NCBI GenBank assembly: GCA_033439765.1
Contig: JAULSN010000002.1
Span: 310,001-374,000, forward strand
Length of the DNA stretch: 64,000 nt
Reading direction: 5' to 3'
Source: Lasiosphaeria ovina
Lineage: Eukaryota > Ascomycota > Sordariomycetes > Sordariales > Lasiosphaeriaceae
Shown: positions 54,433-64,000 of the stretch, in pieces
How the letters are laid out: every line of letters begins with the position of its first letter
How positions within the stretch are numbered: position 1 is the first letter of the stretch
Notes under the pieces: model-generated
What the model was told of the DNA's origin: nothing
Database searches by the model: none
Seen by the model: the letters and a program-made list of their open reading frames with translations, nothing else
Translations under genes and position numbers: made by a program

Positions 54433-55152
54433 ATGGCATCTAACTTCGACGCGCAGGCTTCGACCAACTACAAGGAGGCCTTCTCCCTCTTCGACAAGCG
54501 AGGCAATGGCCGTGTCGCGCTCGATAGCCTGGGAGACCTGCTTCGCGCCTGTGGCCAGAACCCGACGCTGGCCGAAATCCGCGACCTAGAGAAGAGCGTC
54601 GGTGGCGATTGTGAGTTGCTTACCAAACTGCCTCTGTTTTCCCTCTAGCCGCCCCAAAAGGCCGCGGCGCCACATCCCATGGGCTACCCCTCCAACATCG
54701 AGGAAATTTGTCTCTAAGAGCAGTTGCTGACAATATTTTTCCTCTTCGTCACTAGTCGACTTCGAGACCTTCCAGCGCATCCTCAACCGGCCGGGCGGCT
54801 TCCGCGACCCGGGCGATCCGGAGGAGTACTGCCGCGGCTTCCAGGTGTTCGACAAGGACATGACAGGCTTCATCGGGGTTGGGCAGCTCAAGTATATCCT
54901 GACGAACCTGGGCGAGAAGATGACAGACGAGGAGGTGGACGAGCTGCTAAAGGCCGTCGACACCACCACGGGGCAGGTCAACTACACGGGTATGTTTGTC
55001 CCATTTGGAGCCTACTGCCCACCCACCTCTCGCAATGCCGGCGCCTGGTTCTCACAAGCTGAAATGCCGGGCGTTGCATCATGTCCACACCTTAAACTTT
55101 TACTGACCTTTTCGGCCGAACAGACCTTGTCCGCACCATCCTGGCCAATTAA
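54433..55152 (+). CDS. cdc4: Myosin light chain (essential-type, Mlc1/Cdc4-like)
   Basis: Exons 54433-54610, 54756-54989 and 55124-55152; all phases close, giving 146 residues. The protein is an EF-hand light chain: first hand around FSLFDKRGNGRVAL, third around FQVFDKDMTGFIGVGQL, and a final VRTILAN end that is very typical of the family. Hands are degenerate (no Glu at the last coordinating position of the third), as in light chains that bind IQ motifs without calcium. In fission yeast Cdc4 and budding yeast Mlc1 bind type II and V myosins and IQGAP, and are needed for ring assembly and septation. Together with the Bem1-type gene it is a growth and division gene in this window. A spliced upstream ATG at 53945 could add six residues. 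Confidence 0.93.
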
Positions 55153-56749
55153 AAAAGATCACTATGGGGACCGGGGAGATTATCTAGATTTGTTCGGAAA
55201 AACAACAAACCTCTCTCTCGAAAGTAACTGGCTTGCGGGAGATAGGAACGGCTTTTGTGGATATTATTTGCATGACTTTTTCACGGACGGATTGGCTGGC
55301 GTTGGTATTTGTCTTGCGCGCTCTTGACTGTACTGCATACTAGGTTACGCGAGACTTGGCCGCCGCGTTCACGGGGGCCAGGGATGCGCCGAGGAAACAA
55401 ACAGGCTTCCCTCTAGCGGGATTGTAGCCCAGTCGTCCATAAACTGTCTGGCCGGGATTTGGTCCTGCTGGGCTTGAATCTCAGCTGCGGTCTACGGAGG
55501 TGTTCGCCTTATAGGAGCAGAAGACTGGTCCTTGTGTGAAAGATTGCCGGAGCTCTCTTTTACAGCTGAATTTAACAGATAACCACAACCCATGTCTTTT
55601 TTGCCTGCATCATCTGCGTGCTCTAAATAATCTGTCAGAGGATAGCTCTCGTCCAAATTAACAGGTGTGTTGGAGTTTGTTATTAGGCTTCCTGCGAATC
55701 GCCTTGGTTGTGCCGGCCGAATAACGCCTGCACCGCAAGGGAGTTTTGGATGTTTCCGGCTAGACATGGACACCTCATGCATGGAAGTTTGGCGGCAGGC
55801 ACAGGTAGACTAACGAGCCCGGGCAACTGGCCTACGCGCAGTCAACTCCGTTCGCCGGCTTACTTCGTTGATGCCTTCCTGACCGCTCATGTTATTATGA
55901 AAAAATACTATATACTAGGTACGTTACGGCCCCCTTCTAAAATAGCCCGAGAGAGAGGAATGCAGCGTCCCGAAGCTTGCGTAGGGTAGCGCAACTCACG
56001 ATCGAAGCGACGCCAGCCTATTGCAATAAGCACATTGTTGCGCGTGCTGTTTTCCGGTCACGTTCAGGACCAGCTGTCATGGTCGCTCAGGGACTTTAGG
56101 GGAGGTCATCACGTGAGGGGCACGTGACCCGTGTTGACAGGGTAGGGGGAGGACCGCCAGGGGGCTCAGGGACGCACGGGCTCTCAGCCGTGCGTACATA
56201 AGGAGGAACGGGCTTGCAGAGACTTCGCAGCGGGCCAGAGATTAGTGCTGCACACAATAACCACCTAACCTTTGTTGCCTCTGCCACTCTTGACACCCTT
56301 GTCCCAAAGCCCCTAACACCAGCATTAGTCTCCACTACAACCCCACGTCAGCTTCCCCGCAACTGTTGGTACCTAGGTACCTATCAGGCACCACCTTACA
56401 GGCCCCGAATACCTGAGGTCCTCCGAGGCACAGCTCCCTTCAACGCACCCCGTCCGTCCCATCAGATCGCAGTTTCTGCCCAACCTCGTTCACCGTGGCG
56501 CCCGCAACTGTCTCTCGGATTCGGCAGGTCACCCTCCTGTTGATATTTTCGATCGTCCTCTTCTCCACCATTACGCTCATTCTGGCCACCCCACGTATTG
56601 TGCCCCGCCTCACGGCCATCTTCAGCCAGCTCAAGCACGGCGGGCCCAAGAGACCCTTCGGAGGACTCGGCACCACCACCGGCCCTGCGCTCGCAACCCT
56701 CACCTTCTCCAGCCCAGCTTCCTTTCTGACCCACCCGTCAAACATCAGC
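55153..56749. promoter_or_regulatory. Spacer and leader of the M3 peptidase gene
   Basis: No gene is recognised in 55153-56450. From about 56495 the peptidase frame is open without an ATG and would encode a hydrophobic segment (LLLIFSIVLFSTITLIL), then basic residues. The section near 56090-56190 is GC-rich with CACGTGA and CACGTGACC, E-box-like sites. Confidence 0.5.
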
Positions 56750-59040
56750 ATGGCCAAGTACGCGAACCCGCCCCAAGCGCCGCCCTTGTTCACGGGCACC
56801 AAGGACAGCATCGTGGCCGACGCCAAGGCTCTTTGCGACAAGACCAAGTCCCTGCTGGACAAGCTTGTGGCCGATATCGACCCCGCCGCGAACCCCGAGG
56901 CGGCCACGTTCGATTCTGTCATCCGGCCGCAGACCGAGGACGAGAATTCCGGGGCTCTGAACGCCCGTATCCTCGGCTTCTACCAGTATGTGAGCGCCAA
57001 CAGCGAGCTGCGAGATGCCAGCACCGAGGCCGAGAAGATCATGGACCAGTTCGGCATCGATTGCAGCATGCGCGAGGATGTCTTCCGCCTGGTCGATTCC
57101 GTCTATCAGAAGAGCGGGCTCGCGGCCAGCAAGGAGCAGAACAAGGAGCGCCTCATCGACGAGGCGCTGGCCAAGAGCGCAGGTCTCAGCAACACGGAGA
57201 ATGCGCTGCTGTTGGAGAAGGAGAGAATGAACTACATCAGGAACGGCCTGGGTCTGCCGGCAGGCGACAAACGTGACCGCTTCAAGGCCATCAAGAAGCG
57301 GCTGAGTGAGCTCTCAACCGATTTCCAGAAGAACTTGAACGAGGAGAAGGGGGGCATCTGGTTCACCAAGGAGGATCTCGACGGGGTCCCGGAAGATGTC
57401 CTCGACACCCTAGAAAAGGGCACCGACAAGAACGAAGGCAAGCTGTGGCTGACCTTCAAGTACCCGGATCTCTTCCCTACCCTCAAGTTTGCCAAGAATC
57501 CAGAGACGAGGGAGAAGGTGTTTGTCGACAACGAAAACAAGGTAATGATGGACCTTTTGCATTCTGGGATGCCGTTGGCTGACAAGCTTCCCCTACAAGT
57601 GCAACCAAAACGTTCCTCTGTTCAAGGAGGCTATCCTCTTGCGCGACGAGGGAGCCCGTCTCCTCGGATATCCCGACCATGCGTCCTATCGCATTGAGGA
57701 CAAGATGGCCAAGACCCCCAAGACAGTGCTGGACTTTCTGGGAGACCTGAAGTCTCGGTTGCTGGCTGGAGGAGCCAAAGAAGTTGACCACCTCTTGGGT
57801 CTCAAGAAGAAGGACTACGAGTCTCGCAAGCTTGATTTTGACGGCAACTATTACCTCTGGGACCATCGGTTCTACGATCGTCTGATGGTGGAGCAGGAGT
57901 ACAGCATCGACGAGAACGCCATTGCTGATTACTTCCCCATCACGTCTACGGTGGCTGGCATGCTGCGGATCTTTGAAGAGCTGTTTGGCCTTGTGTTTGT
58001 GGAGTTGGACGCCGAGGACCGCAAGCGCATTTCCCCTACTGGAAAGGCTGAGGACATTTCATGGCACGAGGACGTCATCATCTTCAGCGTGTGGGACGAT
58101 ACTACGGAAGGCGAGGGCTTCGTCGGCTACCTGTACCTCGATCTGCACCCGAGGCCGGGCAAGTATGGGCATGCAGCCAACTTCAACTTGCAGCCGGGCT
58201 TTTTGAAGCCCGATGGTACGAGACGCTACCCGGCAACCGCGCTCGTCTGCAACTTCAGCAAGCCGACGCCCAAGAAGCCCTCTCTGCTCAAACACGACGA
58301 GGTGGTTACTCTTTTCCACGAGTTGGGTCACGGAATCCATGACTTGGCAGGCCGCACTCGTTATGCTAGGTTCCATGGAACTTCGACTGCGCGAGACTTT
58401 GTCGAAGCTCCGAGTCAGATGCTGGAGAACTGGTGTTGGACGCCAGGCCCGCTCAAGAGCCTGAGCCGCCACTACGAGACAGGCGAGAAAATTCCGGACG
58501 ACCTTATCAAGAAGCTTGTGGCTACCAAGCACGTCAATGACGCCCTCTTCAACCTGAGACAGCTGCACTTCGGCCTCTTCGACATGACGGTCCACACCCC
58601 CAAGACACACGCCGACCTGGAGGCGATGGATGTGAGCAAGGTGTACAATGAGCTCCGGGTCGAGATTGCCGGAATCAAGGGCCCCGAGGCCCGAGGCAAG
58701 CCGAGGTAAGACGGGCCGGCTGTCCCGCTTCGCAACTTTAAATGGCATACATGACTGACAATTGTACAGCACCTGGGGCAATGGGCAGGCAACCTTTGGT
58801 CACTTGATTGGCGGATACGATGCCGGATACTATGGCTATCTCTCCTCTGAAGTGTACTCGACCGATATGTTCTACTCTGTGTTCAAGCAAGACCCCATGA
58901 ACAAGGCCCAGGGCCGTCGGTATCGGCACACGGTGCTCGAGAGAGGTGGTTCACAGGACGAGATGCTCACGCTGGAGCAGTTCCTAGGCCGCAAACCGAG
59001 CTCTGAGGCGTTCTACAAGGAGCTTGGCATTGAGAACTAG
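56750..59040 (+). CDS. M3-family oligopeptidase (saccharolysin/thimet-like)
   Basis: Exons 56750-57541, 57600-58705 and 58770-59040; phases close, giving 722 residues, close to yeast saccharolysin (Prd1, 712). The N-terminus starts MAKYANPPQAPP with the family's Leu/Lys-rich helices. The zinc site is HELGH at residues 504-508, within TLFHELGHGIHD, and the third ligand is the Glu in FVEAPSQMLENW (about 533). Such enzymes cleave peptides of up to roughly 17 residues in the cytosol and mitochondrial intermembrane space, clearing peptides from proteasomes and mitochondrial import. The upstream frame has no ATG but would encode a hydrophobic leader, so non-ATG initiation or an unseen 5' exon could make a targeted form. 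It works in the same broad process as the broken DPP III gene in this window. Confidence 0.93.
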
Positions 59041-60173
59041 ATACCATGGAGCATGGCGTTGGTTTGCAAGGCTGGCGTTATGGGTAAGATATTCGGTTAG
59101 GACAAGGCCAAAAGTACTCTTCATTGAGCGCAACTTCAGTTAGTGATAGCAGCAGCGATGTTTGCGCTCAAGGAATAAAAGTCTGTGAGGGCCGAGTCTT
59201 TATAACGCACCTACTGGAGTTTGTAGGTTGCCAAGTTGGCCAGGCTCCTCATGTCGCTTTATTTACTCGTGTATTACTCGTGTATATGTGTATGTGTTGT
59301 CGCCCCCCCCCCCCCCCCCCCAAAAAAAAAATAGCCACAGGACGGTAAACTACCTACTGCCAATTGGCCTCACAAAGCCGTGTGCCCCATATCCTCTGCA
59401 TTCCAAGCTTTGGTATTCTTTTTCTAAACTAGCGTCGAGACTGCGAGGTCCGGCACCACGCGTCCATGGATATAGCTGAGGCCTCCTCACGGCGCAGCTG
59501 TTTAATTGCTGTCGTGTTAACACTTTTCTCTTGGTTAGCCGTTGATGGTGCATTAATGGGATGGGAGGTGTGAAGTTGCTCGGATGCGATGCATGTTTTT
59601 ACGCAACCCCTTTTCTTTCCCTTTTCCATCTTACAGAGCCGTTTGTATGTACAATATCTGGTTTGCTTTTGCATCTCCTTTGTCTGGTATATTGCCTCTT
59701 ACCTTGGTTTATTCCCCTTTCCTGGGAATTGCGTGGTTTTTTTAAACTGAGTACTGAGGCCTTTTCGCTTCCTGCGTTGCGGTGTTGTTGCGGTGCACGT
59801 AATGTTTGAAGAGGCGTCGTTCACGGACCCCACAAGAAAAGAATTCGACTCGTGTAATTTGTGGTATTTACTTCTTTGATTCATATCGCACCTATGCAAA
59901 ATGGAGGGAAAAGATATAGAAACATGAAAGAGGTATTGTACGCGTGACGCGGTCGTGGCAGGGGAAAAGAATGACAAGACGCAATCATCATAAGCAACAC
60001 CGAAAAAAACACATTGCCGACCATCCCCCGAAAAATATGGCAACACCCGGCCAGACGCCTCGTCCCAAATAACACGCATGCATATCCAAAGGCAGATGCT
60101 GCGGAGTATAAACTGAAGCATTAAGAAGCTACTGCGCAGCTGAATGGGGTCCCCACGTTTCCGTCCTTGTACC
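59041..60173. other. Convergent spacer with a C/A homopolymer
   Basis: Contains 3' ends of the M3 peptidase and the permease genes. A run of about 18 C followed by about 10 A lies at 59303-59331. T-rich sequence near 59600-59720 is typical of 3' regions. No gene is called. Confidence 0.55.
59303..59331. repeat. Homopolymer run C(18)A(10)
   Basis: Adjacent C and A homopolymers in noncoding sequence; a typical place for sequencing-length error. Confidence 0.9.
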
Positions 60174-61643
60174 TCAGCATCTAGCAAAGCTCACGTTAAT
60201 TTTTTTTTTCTTGGTCTTTTCGGAAGAATTCGGGACGTCACTCACAATGTCTTCAATGCTCGAGTATGTCCCGAGCCCAAGGATGGCAATGCCAATGATG
60301 AACGATACGGCGTTGACAGTGGTCAAGAACCAGTTTTTCCGCTCGTACCACTTGCCTTCCATGACGAACATGAACCACATGGTAGAGGGCAAGTAGAAGG
60401 TGAAGCCAGAAATGAAGAGAGCCGACGATATGGCGAGCAAGTCTGAGAAGAATGGGATGGCCTCGGCGATGATCCAGGCAAAAATTGTGATGACAGCGTC
60501 GAGGGCCAGCCAGGTCATCCACCCCATGGGGGTGTTGACGTAGCGGATAATGGAGTCCTTGAAGACTCTGCCGTGTATGTACCGCGCGGCGACCGTGGTG
60601 TTGATGCTACCCGAGATGAAGATGACAGGAAGGGCAATTCCAAAGGCAACCTTCGACACTAAGGGGCCGGCCGAGAGTAGGGCTGGCGAGCGCACGTCCT
60701 GGCCGACAAAGGCATAGATCAGAGCACCCGTGAGGGTGTATATGCAAACCTCAATGATGCCGAGGGCCCAGATGCTCTTCGGGAAGTCGTCTGGGGTGTG
60801 CATCTCGTCCATGAAGGTAAACTGGCACATGGCAAAGCTGAAGGCAAATACTATGTTGGTGATGGCGATGAAGCCCTCGCTCAGAGTGACATTTTCCTTG
60901 GGCCAAGCAGACCAGTTGACGGCGGCAAGCCCACCCTCGGCGTCGCTGGCACGGATGCCAGTTGCGATTATTGTGATGAGGATTGCGGCGATGATGGAAA
61001 CGAAGTCGATATATCCGAGGATGGCGACCTCGGCGAAACTCGGGGGAATGGCCAGTAGGAACAGGATGATGGCTGAGACAACCGCGAAGGCAATCGAACA
61101 GGCTCCATTGTCGGTGATGACTCCCCACATGATGCTTCCAGTCAGTGCATGGGACCCGACGATCAAGACCAGCTGTAGGATGAACATGACGCTGATGAAC
61201 TCGTAGCCGAACTTGCCAAACATCAAGCGGCCAGCGTCGGCGTAGTGCGAGACATCTGGGTACTTGAGCTTTACCTGGCCGACGACGTAGCTCGTGTACA
61301 CGGCGAGGATTCCAACTCCGATGGTTGAGATGACGCCGGCCACCATGCCCAGCGTCGCAAAGGCCCCCGGCAGACTCAGGCTGCCCAGCGCAATTGCCTC
61401 GACGATCAGCACGACCGTCAGGCGCTTCCAGCCCAGCCTGTGAAAAGCGGCATCGCCCTCGGCCCTTTTCAACCTCTCGATGTCCAAAGTCACGGCCTGC
61501 ACCTCACCCACCTCGATCTCGCCGTCGGATGAGGACTCATAAAGCTTGCCGGAGCTTGTGTCGGCAGAGTGGGCCGGCAATGCATTAGGACTCGCGACAT
61601 TGATCTTCTCCTTGTCGGACGCATTTTGGTCCGCTAGTGTCAT
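60174..61643 (-). CDS. mtr: Amino-acid permease, AAAP family (Mtr-like)
   Basis: Single exon from ATG at 61643 (MTLADQN) to 60174, 489 residues; the frame extends upstream only from a TTG. A hydrophilic N-terminus of about 75 residues with ESSSDGE precedes about 11 hydrophobic segments, starting with LTVVLIVEAIALGSLSLP. GSLSLPGAFATLG and the SYVVGQVKLKYPDVSHYADAGRLMFG stretch are hallmarks of the fungal Mtr group of Aa_trans (AAAP) proteins, which bring neutral amino acids into the cell at the plasma membrane by proton symport. Neurospora Mtr is the neutral aliphatic/aromatic amino-acid carrier. A Lys-rich tail (KTKKKK) follows the last segment. The specificity here is inferred from family resemblance only. 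Confidence 0.9.
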   Translation of the reverse strand: MTLADQNASDKEKINVASPNALPAHSADTSSGKLYESSSDGEIEVGEVQAVTLDIERLKRAEGDAAFHRLGWKRLTVVLIVEAIALGSLSLPGAFATLGMVAGVISTIGVGILAVYTSYVVGQVKLKYPDVSHYADAGRLMFGKFGYEFISVMFILQLVLIVGSHALTGSIMWGVITDNGACSIAFAVVSAIILFLLAIPPSFAEVAILGYIDFVSIIAAILITIIATGIRASDAEGGLAAVNWSAWPKENVTLSEGFIAITNIVFAFSFAMCQFTFMDEMHTPDDFPKSIWALGIIEVCIYTLTGALIYAFVGQDVRSPALLSAGPLVSKVAFGIALPVIFISGSINTTVAARYIHGRVFKDSIIRYVNTPMGWMTWLALDAVITIFAWIIAEAIPFFSDLLAISSALFISGFTFYLPSTMWFMFVMEGKWYERKNWFLTTVNAVSFIIGIAILGLGTYSSIEDIVSDVPNSSEKTKKKKINVSFARC

Positions 61644-64000
61644 TGTCGCAATCGTCGGTTCCAATCACGCTGGAGTTCTGCCGCCTGCTTCTGTCAATGG
61701 CCGGGCCGCGACTCGATCAAAGTCCTCGCTCTCAGTCCCTGAACAGACAGACTGGCAGGCAGGTAGGCTGGCAGGCAGGTAAGCAAGCAAGAGAGACTCT
61801 GGTGCGAGAGAAGGGCGAGGGTGGCGTGTTTACCCGAGGTCCCAAAGCCGTTGAGAACTTTAGGTTTAGGGAGAGTGGTTGGGTGACAGCCGGGTGAAAT
61901 AGAGCGCACGAGCAGGTAGCCAGACAGTTGAGTCGAAGGGGATCAATTGAGTTGAGGAGAGATATAACAGGAAGTCAATGGGCGGAGAAGAAGGGGAAAG
62001 GCGCAAGGTTAAGAGGACGAGCGAGACCTGGGGAAGCCCGAGTCAGTTTTCACGCAAATGGAACTCGGGTGGACAGATCCATACCAGGAAACGACAGCCG
62101 TCCGACGCCGGAAAGACCCTGGCCAGCCAGCCCTTGTCTTGTCGGCGATCCAGGCCAGCTGGGTGGTGGAGCTGAAGTTATCGCCAGGCTTGGCAACGCG
62201 GCCCCCAGGGTCCTGGACGCAGCACCGTTGGATATTGCGGCCATACTGCCCCGTTTCATCAAACACATCGACGCCCTTTTCGGGTTATGAAGCGGCTGGC
62301 TTCGAGTTTGCCATCCACTTGTGCTGGGGCCTCCGGGAACCAGACAGGTCCTGAACCTTAGATTTTAGATATGGGAGTGGGCCGTACAGGGAGCTCGGCT
62401 GTGCGTCTCGGTGAGGGTTGAATAACCTTTGTTTGCCATCTTGGTCTTCACCTGCGTCCATGACGAGGAGTGGATCGGGGACCGGCATCTCATTGCTTGC
62501 CGAAGCCGTTATGGAACTCAGTCTTAGTGCGATCTCGGCCCCGCGATCCACTCAGTCTCTCGGGCTTGGAAATGCCTTAGATATCGTATGCCAATTCGCT
62601 GCCGGCCATCGCCGACCATACTCCACCAACGCCAGTGCATGCGCCCTCGCCGGGCCTAGATTCTTGCCGGACCAGAAAGACCAGAAGGACGGCGGAAGGG
62701 GGGAAAGGGGGGGCGGCCCAAGGCGAGGCCGTCCCCGTCCCCGCAACTGAGGTTGCGGCACTGGAACTGCCTAGTCTCAGTCTTAGGTACCTTAGTGACC
62801 AACTAGGTAAGGTAGCCCAACCCCAGAGACAGGAACGGGAACAAGACGAGAACCCAGAGCAAGCTGCATTTCGGCAGTGCCCTGTTTGCTCGGCGATGCC
62901 TTGTTTGCTCGGCGATGCCTTGTTTGCTCGGCGACGGCTGTTTCATTATTTCATGATAGCTTCGTTGCTAACAGTCTGGAAACACCACAAGTTCAGCCTG
63001 GGCTGTTGACATTGTCACTGCCTCAGTTGTTCCAAACCTTTGGCCGTTCGTGACCAGGAAAAGAAAGAAATTAGAGGTAGGAGAATAATGCTGAGCCCGG
63101 CGAAAAGCAAAAGCCTTATTCATGGTTTCCATGTGCAGAGTTTTGAAACCCCCTGAAAGTCAACTTTCACTTTTCCGCGACTCTCCGCCCCCTTTTCATC
63201 CAACCTGGAGGGTGGAGGGGGGGTTAACACCTTGTCTGAGACTCAACCCTAACCCTGGTTCAACGAACTCGAAGGAAAGGAAAGGTGAAATCGTGGATGG
63301 GCGAAAAGAAGGCATTCGCAAGGGTAGCATCAAAATATTCTGGAATCAATTCCACAGATATGTGCAGCAAGAAATAATGAGGGAAAATTGCCCATGCTCG
63401 CTCGGAGACATCAACTGACTCGAGCAAGTTCATCCCATGCTTTCGGCGGTTCCGGACTGGTGGATTTGGTTGATGAGCCAGTGCGGTGTGGGTTGAGTTG
63501 AGATTGCGGATAAGAGATAAAACCCCAACCCCAACCCTTATCGGTGGTCATAACATCAAGCCACGAACATGCCAGCCACTGTGCCAGAGTGCTACAGTTG
63601 ATTTGGTTGCCCCACCTCGAGAGTTTGAGCCCTCAGGCCAAAGTAAACAAACGCGAGCCCTCTTGTCCAATCGCTATCGCGCCCTGGGATTTTTGCAAGG
63701 TTGCGCCTACCACCGTCACGAATTGCCCTGCACAACACGGCTGCTGGTCCTTTTCTACACAGCCCGAGTCCTTGCCTTGACAGTCAAGAGCGATACAGCG
63801 ATACATGCTCATTGCATTTCGACCCTTTCGACAAAAGATCATGCGCTTCATCTCTTGAAGTCCTGACTCTGACCCCTCCACATCATTCCCAGTTCGAGCC
63901 GACAAGGTCGCGCCTGCTCCCGCTTCGCGCGTCGCCATCCACCATCCCTTGCCCCAAGTGGCAAGCTGCGACACTCCCGTCACCACAAACCCTCGCCTCA
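61644..64000. other. Long upstream region of the permease gene to window end
   Basis: No gene is recognised on either strand. GGCAGGCAGGTAGG-type repeats lie at 61757-61790 in the leader. The 19-bp triplicate is at 62878-62934. Arg/Pro/Gly-rich frames at 62418-62760 and 63486-63986 have no family features. Confidence 0.55.
62878..62934. repeat. Three 19-bp direct repeats
   Basis: TGCCYTGTTTGCTCGGCGA occurs three times head to tail at 62878-62896, 62897-62915 and 62916-62934. The first copy differs by one base (C for T). It is noncoding and about 1.2 kb upstream of the permease start. Confidence 0.95.

Noticed and set aside
55492..55782. 96-codon minus-strand frame
   Set aside because: No recognisable domain, no splice or promoter support; could be chance.
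63226..63262. Telomere-like AACCCTAACCC near the right end, and related CCAACCCC tracts near 63521
   Set aside because: Only about two copies of the CCCTAA unit; too short to call an interstitial telomere or chromosome end.

Overview
This window is nuclear DNA of a filamentous ascomycete (Pezizomycotina, most likely Sordariomycetes). The evidence is eukaryotic gene structure: most genes are interrupted by introns of about 50-120 bases with GTATGT/GTAAGT-like donors, CTAAC/CTGAC-like branch sites and CAG/TAG acceptors. The families also fit: a Bem1-type SH3-SH3-PX-PB1 scaffold, Zn2Cys6 regulator, NmrA-like protein, Mtr-type amino-acid permease, DUF3716, DUF3669 and NACHT/NB-ARC NLR-like proteins. 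I cannot name the species. Gene models were read by eye; splice sites were accepted only where the reading phase closed and family motifs continued across the junction.

Layout. 1-8.9 kb: an orphan PD-(D/E)XK-like gene (minus) and, after a 1.2-kb divergent promoter, the polarity scaffold Bem1 (plus). 8.9-17.5 kb is a decaying accessory block of three broken genes: a DUF3669 gene with a frameshift, a DUF7708/NB-ARC/TPR NLR with an in-frame stop and a frameshift, and a dipeptidyl-peptidase III gene with two in-frame stops. 18.2-19.5 kb: a CENP-B/Abp1-like DNA-binding protein. 19.5-22.8 kb has no recognisable protein gene but holds a possible spliced noncoding transcript. 22.8-32.1 kb: two tandem, apparently intact NLR-like genes (DUF7708-NACHT-propeller-like; DUF7708-NACHT-zinc finger-ankyrin). 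32.7-36.8 kb: a divergently oriented SNF2/Rad5-like ATPase. 37.3-41.2 kb: a Zn2Cys6 regulator divergent from an NmrA-like gene, then a small repeat protein with two copies of a GAIGKQFT motif. 42.7-46.9 kb: a protein with two zinc-motif + DUF3716 modules and a C-terminal cupin-like domain. 47-64 kb is mostly core: a small fungal protein, a CoA-binding protein, a methyltransferase, a myosin light chain, an M3 oligopeptidase and an amino-acid permease, with long regulatory spacers.

How it fits together. The core genes serve polarity and cytokinesis (Bem1, myosin light chain), peptide turnover (M3 peptidase, formerly DPP III) and amino-acid uptake (Mtr-like). The accessory part is dominated by STAND NTPases sharing one N-terminal domain type; in fungi such proteins are linked to non-self recognition and regulated cell death. 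The Zn2Cys6/NmrA pair shares one promoter region and may be co-regulated. A 101-bp TA-flanked inverted-repeat element and a ~190-bp degenerate tandem duplication mark mobile or repeat-driven change.
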